Origin: JAMCRM01 sp041685075 | Lineage (GTDB): Bacteria > Acidobacteriota > Terriglobia > Bryobacterales > Bryobacteraceae | NCBI GenBank assembly: GCA_041685075.1 | Contig: JAWLGN010000057.1 | Coordinates: forward strand, 1 to 22,206 | Direction of reading: 5' to 3' | Length of the DNA stretch: 22,206 nucleotides | Shown: one piece after another, positions 7,439-15,145 of the stretch | Layout of the letters: every line of letters starts with the position of its first letter | Numbering within the stretch: position 1 is the stretch's first letter | Program-made: the position numbers and the translations under genes | Notes under the pieces: generated by a model | The model's database searches: none | The model's input: only the letters and a program-made list of their open reading frames with translations | What the model was told of the DNA's origin: nothing

Positions 7439-8509
7439 ATGACCCGAAGAACCTTTTTCGCTTTCGCCGCGGCCGGCGCGCGCGGCGCACCCCGGCGCCG
7501 GACGGCTGTCTCCATCCGTGGAGCGGAGTTTCTGATCAACGGCCGCCCCACTTACGAAGGGCGCAGCTTCCGGGGGATGAAGATCCAGGGCCTGCTCATG
7601 AACTCCCGCATGGTGCAGGGCATCTTCGACGACCGCAACCCAGCTACGCGCGACCGATGGGCTTACCCGGATACAGGCCGGTGGGACCCCGAGCGCAACA
7701 GCCGGGAGTTTCTGGCCGCCATGCCGGAATGGCGCCGCCAGGGCCTGTTAGGCTTCACCATCAACCTGCAAGGCGGCAGCCCGCAGGGCTACTCCCGGGA
7801 GCAACCCTGGGAGAACAGCGCCATCAACCCCGATGGCAGCCTGCGCCCGGACTACATGGCCCGCCTGGAGCGCATTCTCGACCGCGCCGACGAACTCGGC
7901 ATGGCGCCCATCGTGGGGGTCTTCTACTTCGGGCAGGACGAGCGCCTGCGGGACGAAGCCGCGGTGAAGGCTGCGCTCCGCAACGCCGTCGAGTGGCTGC
8001 TGGCGCGCGACTACCGCAACGTGCTGCTCGAGGTGAACAACGAGTGCAACGTGCGCTACGACCACGACGTGCTAAAGCCGCCGCGCGTCCATGAGCTGAT
8101 CGAGCTGGCCAAAAGCATCACGGTGAACGGGCGCCGGCTGCTCACCGGCACCAGCTACGGCGGCGGCAGAGTGCCGCTTGAAAACGTAGTGCGCGCCTCC
8201 GATTTCCTGCTCATGCACGGCAACGGCGTGAAGGACCCGCGCCGCATCGCCGCCATGGTGCGGGAAGCGCGCGCCGTGCCCGGTTACCAGGAGATGCCCA
8301 TCCTCTTCAACGAGGACGACCACTTCGATTTCGACAAGCCCGAGAACAACATGCTGGCCGCGGTCTCCGAGTACGCCTCCTGGGGCTACTTCGACCCCGG
8401 CGAAAGCAACTACGTGGACGGCTACCAATGCCCCCCGGTGCATTGGGGCATCAACACGCCGCGCAAGCGGGCCTTCTTCGGGCTGCTGAAAGAAATGACT
8501 GGAGCGTAG
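7439..8509 (+). CDS. Tat-exported clan GH-A-like glycoside hydrolase
   Basis: 356 aa from ATG 7439; a GTG two codons upstream is also possible. The start reads MTRRTFFAFAAAGA, a twin-arginine-type signal. The rest fits a TIM-barrel hydrolase of about 330 aa: substrate-site strands with GFTINL (105-110) and GVFYFG (160-165), then VNNECN with Asn201-Glu202, the classic Asn-Glu acid/base pair at the end of strand 4 in clan GH-A, then LLMHGNG (His260), and ILFNEDDH with Glu292, the expected nucleophile at strand 7. The 90-residue spacing of the two glutamates is typical of retaining GH-A enzymes such as GH5-like cellulases and mannanases. I cannot assign a GH family or a substrate. It is the only plus-strand gene and converges on the heparinase-like gene 45 nt away. 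Confidence 0.78.
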   Translation: MTRRTFFAFAAAGARGAPRRRTAVSIRGAEFLINGRPTYEGRSFRGMKIQGLLMNSRMVQGIFDDRNPATRDRWAYPDTGRWDPERNSREFLAAMPEWRRQGLLGFTINLQGGSPQGYSREQPWENSAINPDGSLRPDYMARLERILDRADELGMAPIVGVFYFGQDERLRDEAAVKAALRNAVEWLLARDYRNVLLEVNNECNVRYDHDVLKPPRVHELIELAKSITVNGRRLLTGTSYGGGRVPLENVVRASDFLLMHGNGVKDPRRIAAMVREARAVPGYQEMPILFNEDDHFDFDKPENNMLAAVSEYASWGYFDPGESNYVDGYQCPPVHWGINTPRKRAFFGLLKEMTGA

Positions 8510-8554
8510 CATCCCGCAGGCTTCGGCCCCTGGCGGCGTGCTGAACACTTCGCG

Positions 8555-10918
8555 CTACGCGGCGGAGATGCGCTCCGGCTCTCCGCGGCGCGGCTTCCAG
8601 ACGGCCTCGACGCGGCGTTCTGCCGCGGGGTCGAGCCACACCCAGACCTCGCCGGTTCCTTCTTCCGACCGCAGCCGCACGCCGGAGCGGTCCGGCTCCG
8701 CCAGCCATTCGGTGGTGAAGTCCTCGCCGGGACCGCGAACGACCATCGCGGCCGCAATACGCGTGGTCGCCGCCTTCTCCGCGGTGCGGGCGGTGAAGTG
8801 CCACTGGTTGGGCCGGTCCTGGTGATACTCCGGCGGGTTGCCTTCGTTGAAAGGCGTATCGAACTGGTCGGTCTGGCTGAAGGTTAGACCGTGGCGGCAG
8901 GCTAGCTTCGCGGCCAGCGTCGCGCCGCGGCGGGAGGCGGCCACCTGGCGCGCCGCCTCGTCCAGTTCCATCCGTTCGAAGGCGTGCAGCAGCCAGCGGA
9001 ATTCGGCCGGCTGCGGCGCCTCCAGTTCGTCGAGTGAGACCAGCACGCCCGGCCGCAGGAAGACCAGGTGCCGCAGGAACTTCGTGAGCTTGCCGCCGTA
9101 GGCGCGGGCGGCGTCGCCGCAGACGTAGGTGAGTTGCCGCTGGTGGCGGAAGGCGGCGATGCGGCCGGCCGCCTTGCGGGTGCGCACGATCTGGCCATGG
9201 CCGTCGACCAGAACGCTGTTGTGCGCCTTGGTCTGGCGCGTCCACTCGTGATGGTGGGGCATTCCGTAGCTGGGGCCGTAGTAGCCGGAGGGAATGGCCA
9301 GCCCACGCCCGCCCTTCAATACACAGAAGGCGTTCTGATCGGCGTGACTGTGGCTGACGCTGCCGAAAGGACTGCTCTTGAACACGATGAACGTGTCCCG
9401 CTGGGGATCGTCCAAGGCGCTGTGCAGTCCTGCCCAGCCGACCCCGCGAAAAACGGCCGCGCTGGGGAGCGCCGAGGGCGGCTCCGGCTTCAACGTGTCT
9501 TCGGTGAGCAGGGAGATCAGCGGATCGCCCGTCGAGCCGCCGGCCTGTTCGGCGTACCACAGCGAAGCGCTGTCGCCCAGACGGCGGCCGAAATGCCGCA
9601 TGAGGCCGCTGGCGCTGCCGCCCATGGGGCCGTCGCTGCCGTCGCCGAAGGGCCGCACCTCGCCCAGCGGGCTGGTGCAATAGAGGAAGAACTTCCGCAC
9701 GCTGCGGAAGAAGGGGCGCTGGTAGAGATCGTAATCCGCAGCCGCCAGCAGCGACTCGAGCGCGCCCAGGTAGATGGTGTTATAGGCCAGCGCGTAGGAG
9801 ATGCCCTCGGCCCAGCCGCCGTCCGAGCCGCCCCAGTGGGGATAGAAGGTGGTGAGGGCGCGCAGGGAGTAGTCCAGCCACTCCACGGCATCGGGCGCTT
9901 CGCCCTTCAACACGACGGCGTACTCGCTCAGGTAGGCGATCATGCGCCCGTTATGGCTCTCGCTGGGGTTGGCCAGGTAGTCCGCGCGCTTGAGCCGCGC
10001 CAGAACCTGCCGGGCGCGTCCGATGGTGGTCTCCCGCGCGCGCCTGCGTTCGCTTTCGTCGAAGAGATCGTAGAGCCAGTCGTAGACCCTGTGGCCGTGT
10101 TTGGCCATGCTGAGGCCCGGCTCGTCGCCCCAGCGCGCCATCACGGACATGGGACCCTCCAGGCCCCAGGACTCCACCTCCAGAAAGATCCTCTTGGCCG
10201 CCAGACCGTACTTTTCGTTGCCCGAGAGCACGTAGGCCAGCGCCATGGTGCTCATCGCCTGGTCGAGAATGCCGCGCAGGTAGCGGAAGTAGGTGGTGTA
10301 GCCCATGCGCTGCCGCGCGGGGTCCGAATAGGTGTGGTATTCGGGAGGCTTGGGCAGGGGAGTCGAGAGATACTTTTCGGCGCGCGCCTGGACGTCCTCC
10401 CAGGCTCGGCGGCGCGTGGTGCGGAGGGTATTGCGGATCTCCGGCAGCCGATCCCGCAGGAACATGTAGCGGGGGTGGGTATCGGGCACCCGCGCCAGCA
10501 CTTCTTTCGGGTCCTGCCAGGGGAAGGCCCGCACGCCCTCGGGCACGCGGAAGCGCCAGCGGCCGCGGCGGGCGAGCGTCGTGCCCCGGGCATCGCAGGC
10601 CTCGACGTCCCAGGCGTAATCGCCAGGCGGCAGCGCGCGGTCGGGGAGATGCACGGGGTCGGGAAGGCCCTCGGCGCGGTAGATCTCGCGGCCGGTGCGG
10701 TCCAGAATCGTCAGGCGATAGGCCGCGGCGCCCTCGGCGCGCCACCACGCGAAGCCCGGAGGCGTAATGGCCGCAACGGCACCGCCGGCGGGTTGCGGGA
10801 ACAACACCCGCTCGCTGGGAAGCTCGGAGGGAAACGCCACCGGCGCCGCCGGCGCGACTCCCGGAGCCAGCCCGGCCACGGCCGCCGAGCGAAGGAAATC
10901 TCTACGTGAGGCTCGCAT
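8555..10918 (-). CDS. Heparinase II/III-family polysaccharide lyase, Tat-exported (DUF4962 domain)
   Basis: 787 aa. Residues 1-27 form a twin-arginine signal (ASRRDFLRSAAVAG). An Fn3-like/DUF4962 beta domain follows (about 45-128), then an alpha/alpha-toroid (about 150-470), then the C-terminal beta-sandwich of heparinase II/III proteins (PF07940). Likely catalytic residues: His322 in SESHNGR, Tyr375 in EGISYALAYN, and His523 in SHSHADQN, whose second His (525) and Asp527 may bind metal. The spacing of these three is nearly that of Pedobacter heparinase II (His202, Tyr257, His406 by memory). The enzyme should cleave a uronic-acid polysaccharide by beta-elimination in the periplasm; the substrate could be a glycosaminoglycan, alginate or bacterial exopolysaccharide. 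It lies downstream of the response regulator gene and has its own probable promoter in the 45-bp gap. Confidence 0.9.
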   Translation of the reverse strand: MRASRRDFLRSAAVAGLAPGVAPAAPVAFPSELPSERVLFPQPAGGAVAAITPPGFAWWRAEGAAAYRLTILDRTGREIYRAEGLPDPVHLPDRALPPGDYAWDVEACDARGTTLARRGRWRFRVPEGVRAFPWQDPKEVLARVPDTHPRYMFLRDRLPEIRNTLRTTRRRAWEDVQARAEKYLSTPLPKPPEYHTYSDPARQRMGYTTYFRYLRGILDQAMSTMALAYVLSGNEKYGLAAKRIFLEVESWGLEGPMSVMARWGDEPGLSMAKHGHRVYDWLYDLFDESERRRARETTIGRARQVLARLKRADYLANPSESHNGRMIAYLSEYAVVLKGEAPDAVEWLDYSLRALTTFYPHWGGSDGGWAEGISYALAYNTIYLGALESLLAAADYDLYQRPFFRSVRKFFLYCTSPLGEVRPFGDGSDGPMGGSASGLMRHFGRRLGDSASLWYAEQAGGSTGDPLISLLTEDTLKPEPPSALPSAAVFRGVGWAGLHSALDDPQRDTFIVFKSSPFGSVSHSHADQNAFCVLKGGRGLAIPSGYYGPSYGMPHHHEWTRQTKAHNSVLVDGHGQIVRTRKAAGRIAAFRHQRQLTYVCGDAARAYGGKLTKFLRHLVFLRPGVLVSLDELEAPQPAEFRWLLHAFERMELDEAARQVAASRRGATLAAKLACRHGLTFSQTDQFDTPFNEGNPPEYHQDRPNQWHFTARTAEKAATTRIAAAMVVRGPGEDFTTEWLAEPDRSGVRLRSEEGTGEVWVWLDPAAERRVEAVWKPRRGEPERISAA

Positions 10919-10938
10919 GGTCGAATTCCGTTATCGCG

Positions 10939-10967
10939 ATTCTACCCCACGGCGGCAGCAGGGTCAG
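10939..10967 (-). promoter_or_regulatory. Likely sigma-70 promoter of the heparinase-like gene
   Basis: On the minus strand TAGAAT (10944-10939) matches the -10 consensus in 5 of 6 bases. Exactly 17 bp upstream is CTGACC (10967-10962), 4 of 6 to the -35 consensus and overlapping the stop codon of the response regulator gene. Transcription would begin about 14 nt before the ATG at 10918. Confidence 0.5.
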
Positions 10968-10974
10968 GCCGTGG
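10947..10974 (-). repeat. 7-bp inverted repeat around the regulator stop codon
   Basis: CCACGGC (10947-10953) and GCCGTGG (10968-10974) are perfect inverted arms with a 14-base loop that holds the regulator gene's stop codon and the -35 hexamer of the heparinase promoter. No run of T follows on the minus strand, so a standard intrinsic terminator is unlikely. It could be a weak mRNA-end hairpin or an operator. Confidence 0.35.
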
Positions 10975-11659
10975 CATCGCCCGGCTCGAAGCGGTAGCCC
11001 ACGTCCCGGATGGTGTGGATGTAGGTGGGGCTGTGCGGGTCGGGTTCAATCTTGGCGCGCAGGGTGGTGACGCAGCGGTCCACGCTGCGAGGAGTCACGA
11101 TTACGGAACTGCCCCAGACGGCGTTCAGTATATCGTTGCGCGCCAGCGCGCGGCCCGGGCGCGCCGCCATGTAGGCCAGCAGGCGGAACTCCTTGGCGGT
11201 GAGCTGCACTTCGGCGCCGTTGCGGAACAGCTTGTGGGCGCCGGGGTCAAGCATGAACTCCCCAAAGCGGAAGATGTCGGTTTCACCCGCCGAGCGCCGC
11301 CGCAGAAACGCGTTGACCCGGGCAACCAGCTCGCCAATCTTGAACGGCTTGGTCACGTAATCGTCCGCGCCGATGTTCAGCCCGAGGATGATGTCTTCCT
11401 CCTGCCCCTTGGCGGTGAGCATGATGATGGGCATCTCCATGCCGTGCTCCCGCAGCGCGCGGCAGACCTCGTAACCGTTGACCCTGGGGAGCATGATGTC
11501 CAGCAGGATCAGGTCCGGCGGCGAGGAGAGCGCCAGTTCGAGCCCCGCTTCGCCGTCCGCGGCGGTCACGACGTGGAACCCCTTGGCGGCGAAGGTGTCC
11601 TTGAGGCCGCGCACCAGCGCCGGCTCGTCTTCCACGATGAGGATGCGGCCGCCGCTCAT
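10964..11659 (-). CDS. OmpR/PhoB-family response regulator
   Basis: 231 aa. The receiver domain (4-115) has every key residue: acidic pair Glu10-Asp11, phospho-acceptor Asp54 in LLLDIMLP, Thr82 and Lys104 in VTKPF. A short linker leads to a winged-helix DNA-binding domain (about 130-225) with LTAKEFRLL, the recognition-helix segment TPRSVDRCVTTLRAKI and the closing IRDVGYRFE. Its ATG overlaps the kinase stop (ATGA), so it is the cognate partner of the upstream kinase. Regulators of this family bind direct repeats about 11 bp apart as head-to-tail dimers; such a repeat (15096-15113) stands upstream of the operon's first gene. Likely targets are this operon and perhaps the lyase gene downstream. 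The regulated process is not known. Confidence 0.95.
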   Translation of the reverse strand: MSGGRILIVEDEPALVRGLKDTFAAKGFHVVTAADGEAGLELALSSPPDLILLDIMLPRVNGYEVCRALREHGMEMPIIMLTAKGQEEDIILGLNIGADDYVTKPFKIGELVARVNAFLRRRSAGETDIFRFGEFMLDPGAHKLFRNGAEVQLTAKEFRLLAYMAARPGRALARNDILNAVWGSSVIVTPRSVDRCVTTLRAKIEPDPHSPTYIHTIRDVGYRFEPGDATA

Positions 11660-13593
11660 GCCGCCGCTCCCCTGGCGTTTACCGCGGCCGGCAGCAGCAG
11701 GGTGAAGATGCTGCCTCCGCCTGGCCGGCTCTCCACCCGCACCTCGCCGCCGTGCGCGCGCACGATGTAATCCACGATGCTCAGGCCCAGCCCGCAGCCG
11801 CCCGTGCTGCGCGCGAGCCTTCGGTCCACCTGGTAGAAGCGCCGGAAAATGCGCTTGCGCTCGCGGGCGGGAATCCCTATGCCGTTGTCTTCGACGGCAA
11901 AGGCCACGCGTTCCTCCGCCGCGAAAGCGCGCAAGCGAAGATCCTTCTCCTCGCCGGTGAACTTGTAGGCGTTATCGAGCAGGTTGAGCAGCGCGGTGAC
12001 CAGAGCATCGGCATCCGCCCGGATGGCCGGGAGCCTCGGAGCCACGTCAACTTCCAGCCGCACGCCGGCTGCGCGGAAACGGTCCGCCAGGGCCTCCTCG
12101 GTGGCCTTCACAACTTCGGCGGCGGCGGTGAGGGTGAACTCAAACCGGTGCCGGTTGCGCTCCATGCGGGAGAAGGCGAGGAAGTTGTCGATCAGGCGGC
12201 TCAACCGCACGTTCTCCCGTGCCACCAGTTCCAGGTAGTCGCGGGTTTTCCGCGGCTCGAACTGTCCCTCGTCGAGCAAGGCGTCCACCAGCAGACGCAT
12301 GGAGGCGAGCGGGGTCTTGAGTTCGTGGGAGACGGCTGCCACCAGGTCGGTCTTAAGGCGCGCCAGGCGCATCTGCCGCCGCAGCGCCTGCGCCACGATT
12401 ACCGCCAGCACCGCCATGGCGGCGATCGCCAGGAAGCCCACCCAAAGGTAGGACTGCATCTGGCGTCGCGCCGCGCCGGCAAACAGTGCGTCGCCGCCGA
12501 TGGTCATGGCGATCTGCCAGCCGGGCAGAGTGCGGCCCGCGGGGATGGATTCGTCCCATCCAGCCGTGGCTGCGCCCGGCGGCACGGCCTCAAAAGCCAC
12601 GTCCTGCGAGGGCGCCTCTGGGGCGAGCGCGCCTTGCATGGCCGCCAGCACGGTTTCCTCGCGGTACAGCCCGATCGCGCGCCCGGCTGGCGAGGAGAGC
12701 CGCCAGAGGCCCGGAACCGCGCTCCGCCTCAGGGCCGGTTCGCCGGGCCGCGCCCGTTCGGCAACCAGAACGGCGGCGGCCAGCCGCTCAGCTTCGTAGG
12801 TGGCGAACTGGAAGGCTCCCAGCGAGCGCAGCTCTTCCATCAGGAAGACGCGCTGCGCAGAGGGCATGGGGGAGGCGTAATCGTTCACCAGCTTTTCCAG
12901 GCGGCGCGCGGCCGGAAGCCACGAACCGCGGCGGCGCCCGATCTGCGCAGCCAGAAGCTGGGCGTCGGCAGCGATGAGCCGGCCCTGCGGATCGCGCGCC
13001 CGCGAGAGGCGGGCATCGCGAAACTGCTGTTCGATGATCTGAAGGGCGGCCTCCTCCCGGCCGCTCTGCATGAGGCAGCGGATCTGCGCCTGCACCGCCC
13101 GGCCGGCCGCAGCCGGTTCTTTCTCGCCCGCCGCTATTGCAGCATAGGCCTCCGCAGCCCTTGCCAGGTCCGTGCTTTCAAGGGAGCGCGCCTCTGCCCA
13201 CATGCCCGTGCGCGGTTCCACGAAGGCCGGCGGGGGAAGCGGCGTGGGGTAGGACGGCTGGCCATCGCGGTGGAAACAGATGGCCGAGTCGGCCGCGCCT
13301 GACCGGACCACGGCGGCGAAGGCGGCAGCGCCATCCATCGTCCCTGCCAGGCGGTCCAATTCCCCGGCGCGCTGCGCCCAGTACGACTCCAGGCGGTCCC
13401 GCATCAGCGCCAATTGCCCGCGGTACGCCTCGGCCAGCTTCAAACGGGCGGCTTCTTGCTGGCTCTCCACGGCCTCGTTCATGAACCACAACACGCACGC
13501 AGTGGGCGCCAGGACCGCAAGCAGCAAGACCAGCAGCACGGGCCACGACCCGTGGTCGCGGCCCGCAGCTCCGAGTTTGATTCCGAGCGCCAC
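11656..13593 (-). CDS. Membrane sensor histidine kinase
   Basis: 645 aa, from a GTG start preceded by GGAGAGAG. Membrane helix 1 lies at 17-38 and helix 2 at about 382-404. Between them are roughly 340 periplasmic residues, mostly helical at first and not a sensor fold I recognise. Only 18 residues separate helix 2 from the phospho-acceptor His423 (SHELKTPLASMRLL), so there is no HAMP domain. The catalytic domain is complete: N box LLNLLDNAYKFT, DNGIGIP, an F box in the FRRFYQVD segment, and GCGLGLSIV. It phosphorylates the overlapping OmpR/PhoB-type regulator. It follows the secreted TPR/DUF3108-like protein by 10 nt, which suggests that protein may act with the periplasmic sensor. The signal is unknown. 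Confidence 0.93.
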   Translation of the reverse strand: MALGIKLGAAGRDHGSWPVLLVLLLAVLAPTACVLWFMNEAVESQQEAARLKLAEAYRGQLALMRDRLESYWAQRAGELDRLAGTMDGAAAFAAVVRSGAADSAICFHRDGQPSYPTPLPPPAFVEPRTGMWAEARSLESTDLARAAEAYAAIAAGEKEPAAAGRAVQAQIRCLMQSGREEAALQIIEQQFRDARLSRARDPQGRLIAADAQLLAAQIGRRRGSWLPAARRLEKLVNDYASPMPSAQRVFLMEELRSLGAFQFATYEAERLAAAVLVAERARPGEPALRRSAVPGLWRLSSPAGRAIGLYREETVLAAMQGALAPEAPSQDVAFEAVPPGAATAGWDESIPAGRTLPGWQIAMTIGGDALFAGAARRQMQSYLWVGFLAIAAMAVLAVIVAQALRRQMRLARLKTDLVAAVSHELKTPLASMRLLVDALLDEGQFEPRKTRDYLELVARENVRLSRLIDNFLAFSRMERNRHRFEFTLTAAAEVVKATEEALADRFRAAGVRLEVDVAPRLPAIRADADALVTALLNLLDNAYKFTGEEKDLRLRAFAAEERVAFAVEDNGIGIPARERKRIFRRFYQVDRRLARSTGGCGLGLSIVDYIVRAHGGEVRVESRPGGGSIFTLLLPAAVNARGAAA

Positions 13594-13603
13594 CTCTCTC
13601 CGC

Positions 13604-15034
13604 CTACTGCAATCTTACGGTTTCCACGATTGGGTCGAAGCGCTTGCGGAACTCCTCGAAATCGGAGGCGGAGACGCGCGCAAAGAACTGGCAGGCGGTC
13701 TGGGCCGAATACACCCAGACCAGGTACTCGACCATCGGGCGCTTGAGCATCGGATCGCTGTAATCGGCGATGCAGCTCAGCGCCTGTTGCCCGCCGATCT
13801 GGCGCGGCTGGATGCTCTCCGGGCGCACCCGGTAGTCCTTGAGAGCCGCCTGGCGCGACTTCTGCTTGGCATCCACTGCTTCTCGAAGTTGCCGGGCGAT
13901 ATCGGCGGGGTCGCGGGAACTCTTCTTCCCCCACAGCGCGACCGCGGCCTTCATCTCCGGGTCGAACATCTGGACGGAGGTCTCGTCGACCGCCTGCATC
14001 AGGGGGTTTGGCATCATGATCCACCGGGGCGCGGCGGTAAAGGTCAGGCCCGTTTTGGCGTCGCGGTACTCGACAGGGGTGAGCGGGTCCACCCGACCGG
14101 CGGAGGCCAGCTCGATCGATATCGCGCCGACTCCGATCTTCACAATCGGCCGCGGCTCTTCGGTGGCGATCCAGTAGGTCTGTGGGATGCCCCCAAACTC
14201 GAATCTGTGGCAGCGGAACTTGCCCGCCGGCACCTCCACGTCCTCGGTTGCCAGTACCGCGATTTCGAGCTTGACCGGTACTCCCATGGGAGAAATGATC
14301 GGCAGCGTGCCCTTGTAGTCCGCCTCGAGCGGCAGGCGCCGGACCAAGTACAGGACTTCCTCGTTGTCGAACGTCGGCCCATCCAGCGGGATGGTGGCGG
14401 GCGGCTTGCCCGGAACCTCGACGCGCGCCTGCCGGCCCTCGTACCGGATGCTTGTCTTCCCGAACGCCATGTTGAAGTAGGAGAGCGCGACCGGCTGCAT
14501 GGAGTCTCGCTCCACTTCGACGCGACTGCCCTGCGTGGGTCCCGTTGGTGTGTACGTGCGGTTCTCGAAGACCACGTTCCCGGGACGGGGAGCATTCGGT
14601 TCCACCGTGAGGACCATGGCCCCCATCGTCAGGCCGGCTGCCGTCTTCATCTCGTACTCGAGCTGTTCGCCGTCCGTCCAGGGGGCCGGCAGAAGCTTGA
14701 AATCCGCGGGGATGTGTTCGCGCGCTCGGGCCACCAGTTCCTTCTGCTCGGGGTAGTCTTTCACGAGCTGCTCGAAAGCCTTGCGGGCTTCCGCGGTTTC
14801 GCCCTTGCCGAGCAGGCAGACGCCCAGGCGAAACTGGGCCTGGGCGGCATATTCACGGGAGGCGGCCGAGGACGCGACCACCTGCCTGTAGATCCGGATG
14901 GCGGCGTCGAGATCCCCCACGGTCTCCTGGTTGTAGATTCCCTTTTGCAGCAGGTCGGCCGGATTCTCACCGGCGGCGGGCCGGACGAGCAGCGACACTG
15001 CCAGGATCGTCAGGGCCAGATACTTCGTCTGCAT
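13604..15034 (-). CDS. Secreted protein with TPR-like N-terminus and DUF3108-like domain
   Basis: 476 aa. Residues 1-22 form a Sec signal peptide (LALTILAVSLLV then AAGEN). Residues 24-110 hold two to three TPR-like helices, starting DLLQKGIYNQETVGDLDAA, a start I recall as common in acidobacterial secreted proteins. From about 125 the pattern EYEMKTAAGLTMGAMVLTVE, paired strands, and the RCHRFEF and YWIATEEPRP segments resemble a DUF3108-type beta-barrel. The last 150 residues form a mixed domain ending in FRKRFDPIVETVRLQ. The start has AAGGAG 8 nt upstream. It is the first gene of the kinase/regulator operon and sits behind a PhoB-type box, so it is probably under that system's control and may act as its periplasmic partner. 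The exact biochemical role is unknown. Confidence 0.75.
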   Translation of the reverse strand: MQTKYLALTILAVSLLVRPAAGENPADLLQKGIYNQETVGDLDAAIRIYRQVVASSAASREYAAQAQFRLGVCLLGKGETAEARKAFEQLVKDYPEQKELVARAREHIPADFKLLPAPWTDGEQLEYEMKTAAGLTMGAMVLTVEPNAPRPGNVVFENRTYTPTGPTQGSRVEVERDSMQPVALSYFNMAFGKTSIRYEGRQARVEVPGKPPATIPLDGPTFDNEEVLYLVRRLPLEADYKGTLPIISPMGVPVKLEIAVLATEDVEVPAGKFRCHRFEFGGIPQTYWIATEEPRPIVKIGVGAISIELASAGRVDPLTPVEYRDAKTGLTFTAAPRWIMMPNPLMQAVDETSVQMFDPEMKAAVALWGKKSSRDPADIARQLREAVDAKQKSRQAALKDYRVRPESIQPRQIGGQQALSCIADYSDPMLKRPMVEYLVWVYSAQTACQFFARVSASDFEEFRKRFDPIVETVRLQ

Positions 15035-15080
15035 GATTCGTGCTCCTTCAACGATGAACTCACCGAGATCGGCTGGTTCG

Positions 15081-15113
15081 AATCTACAGACCCGATGTTA
15101 CCGGATTGTTACC
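15081..15113 (-). promoter_or_regulatory. PhoB-type direct repeat and -10 of the sensor operon
   Basis: TGTTACC occurs twice (15096-15102 and 15107-15113) with the 4-bp spacer GGAT, giving an exact 11-bp period. On the coding (minus) strand this reads GGTAACA twice. Nine bases downstream is TAGATT (15086-15081), a -10-like hexamer. A 7+4+7 box about 10 bp before the -10, taking the place of a -35, is the layout known for PhoB-class activated promoters. The predicted transcription start is near 15074, with a leader of about 40 nt. Confidence 0.55.
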
Positions 15114-15145
15114 TGGAGTTCACTGGTACGTGATTCGGCGGCGGC

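Noticed and set aside
7407..7440. Minus-strand TATAAG as promoter of the zinc-ribbon protein gene
   Set aside because: It overlaps the plus-strand -10, has no -35 match at 16-18 bp and would give a leader of more than 120 nt.
8504..8560. GCGTAGC/GCTACGC inverted pair between the two convergent genes as a terminator
   Set aside because: Arms are only 7 bp, the loop is about 43 bases and there is no T run; both arms also contain the stop codons.
9068..10909. 613-codon plus-strand open frame opposite the lyase gene
   Set aside because: It is antisense to a gene with clear domains and motifs, and its own product shows no domain.
11752..13302. 516-codon plus-strand open frame opposite the kinase gene
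   Set aside because: Antisense shadow of a complete histidine kinase; no recognisable motif in its product.
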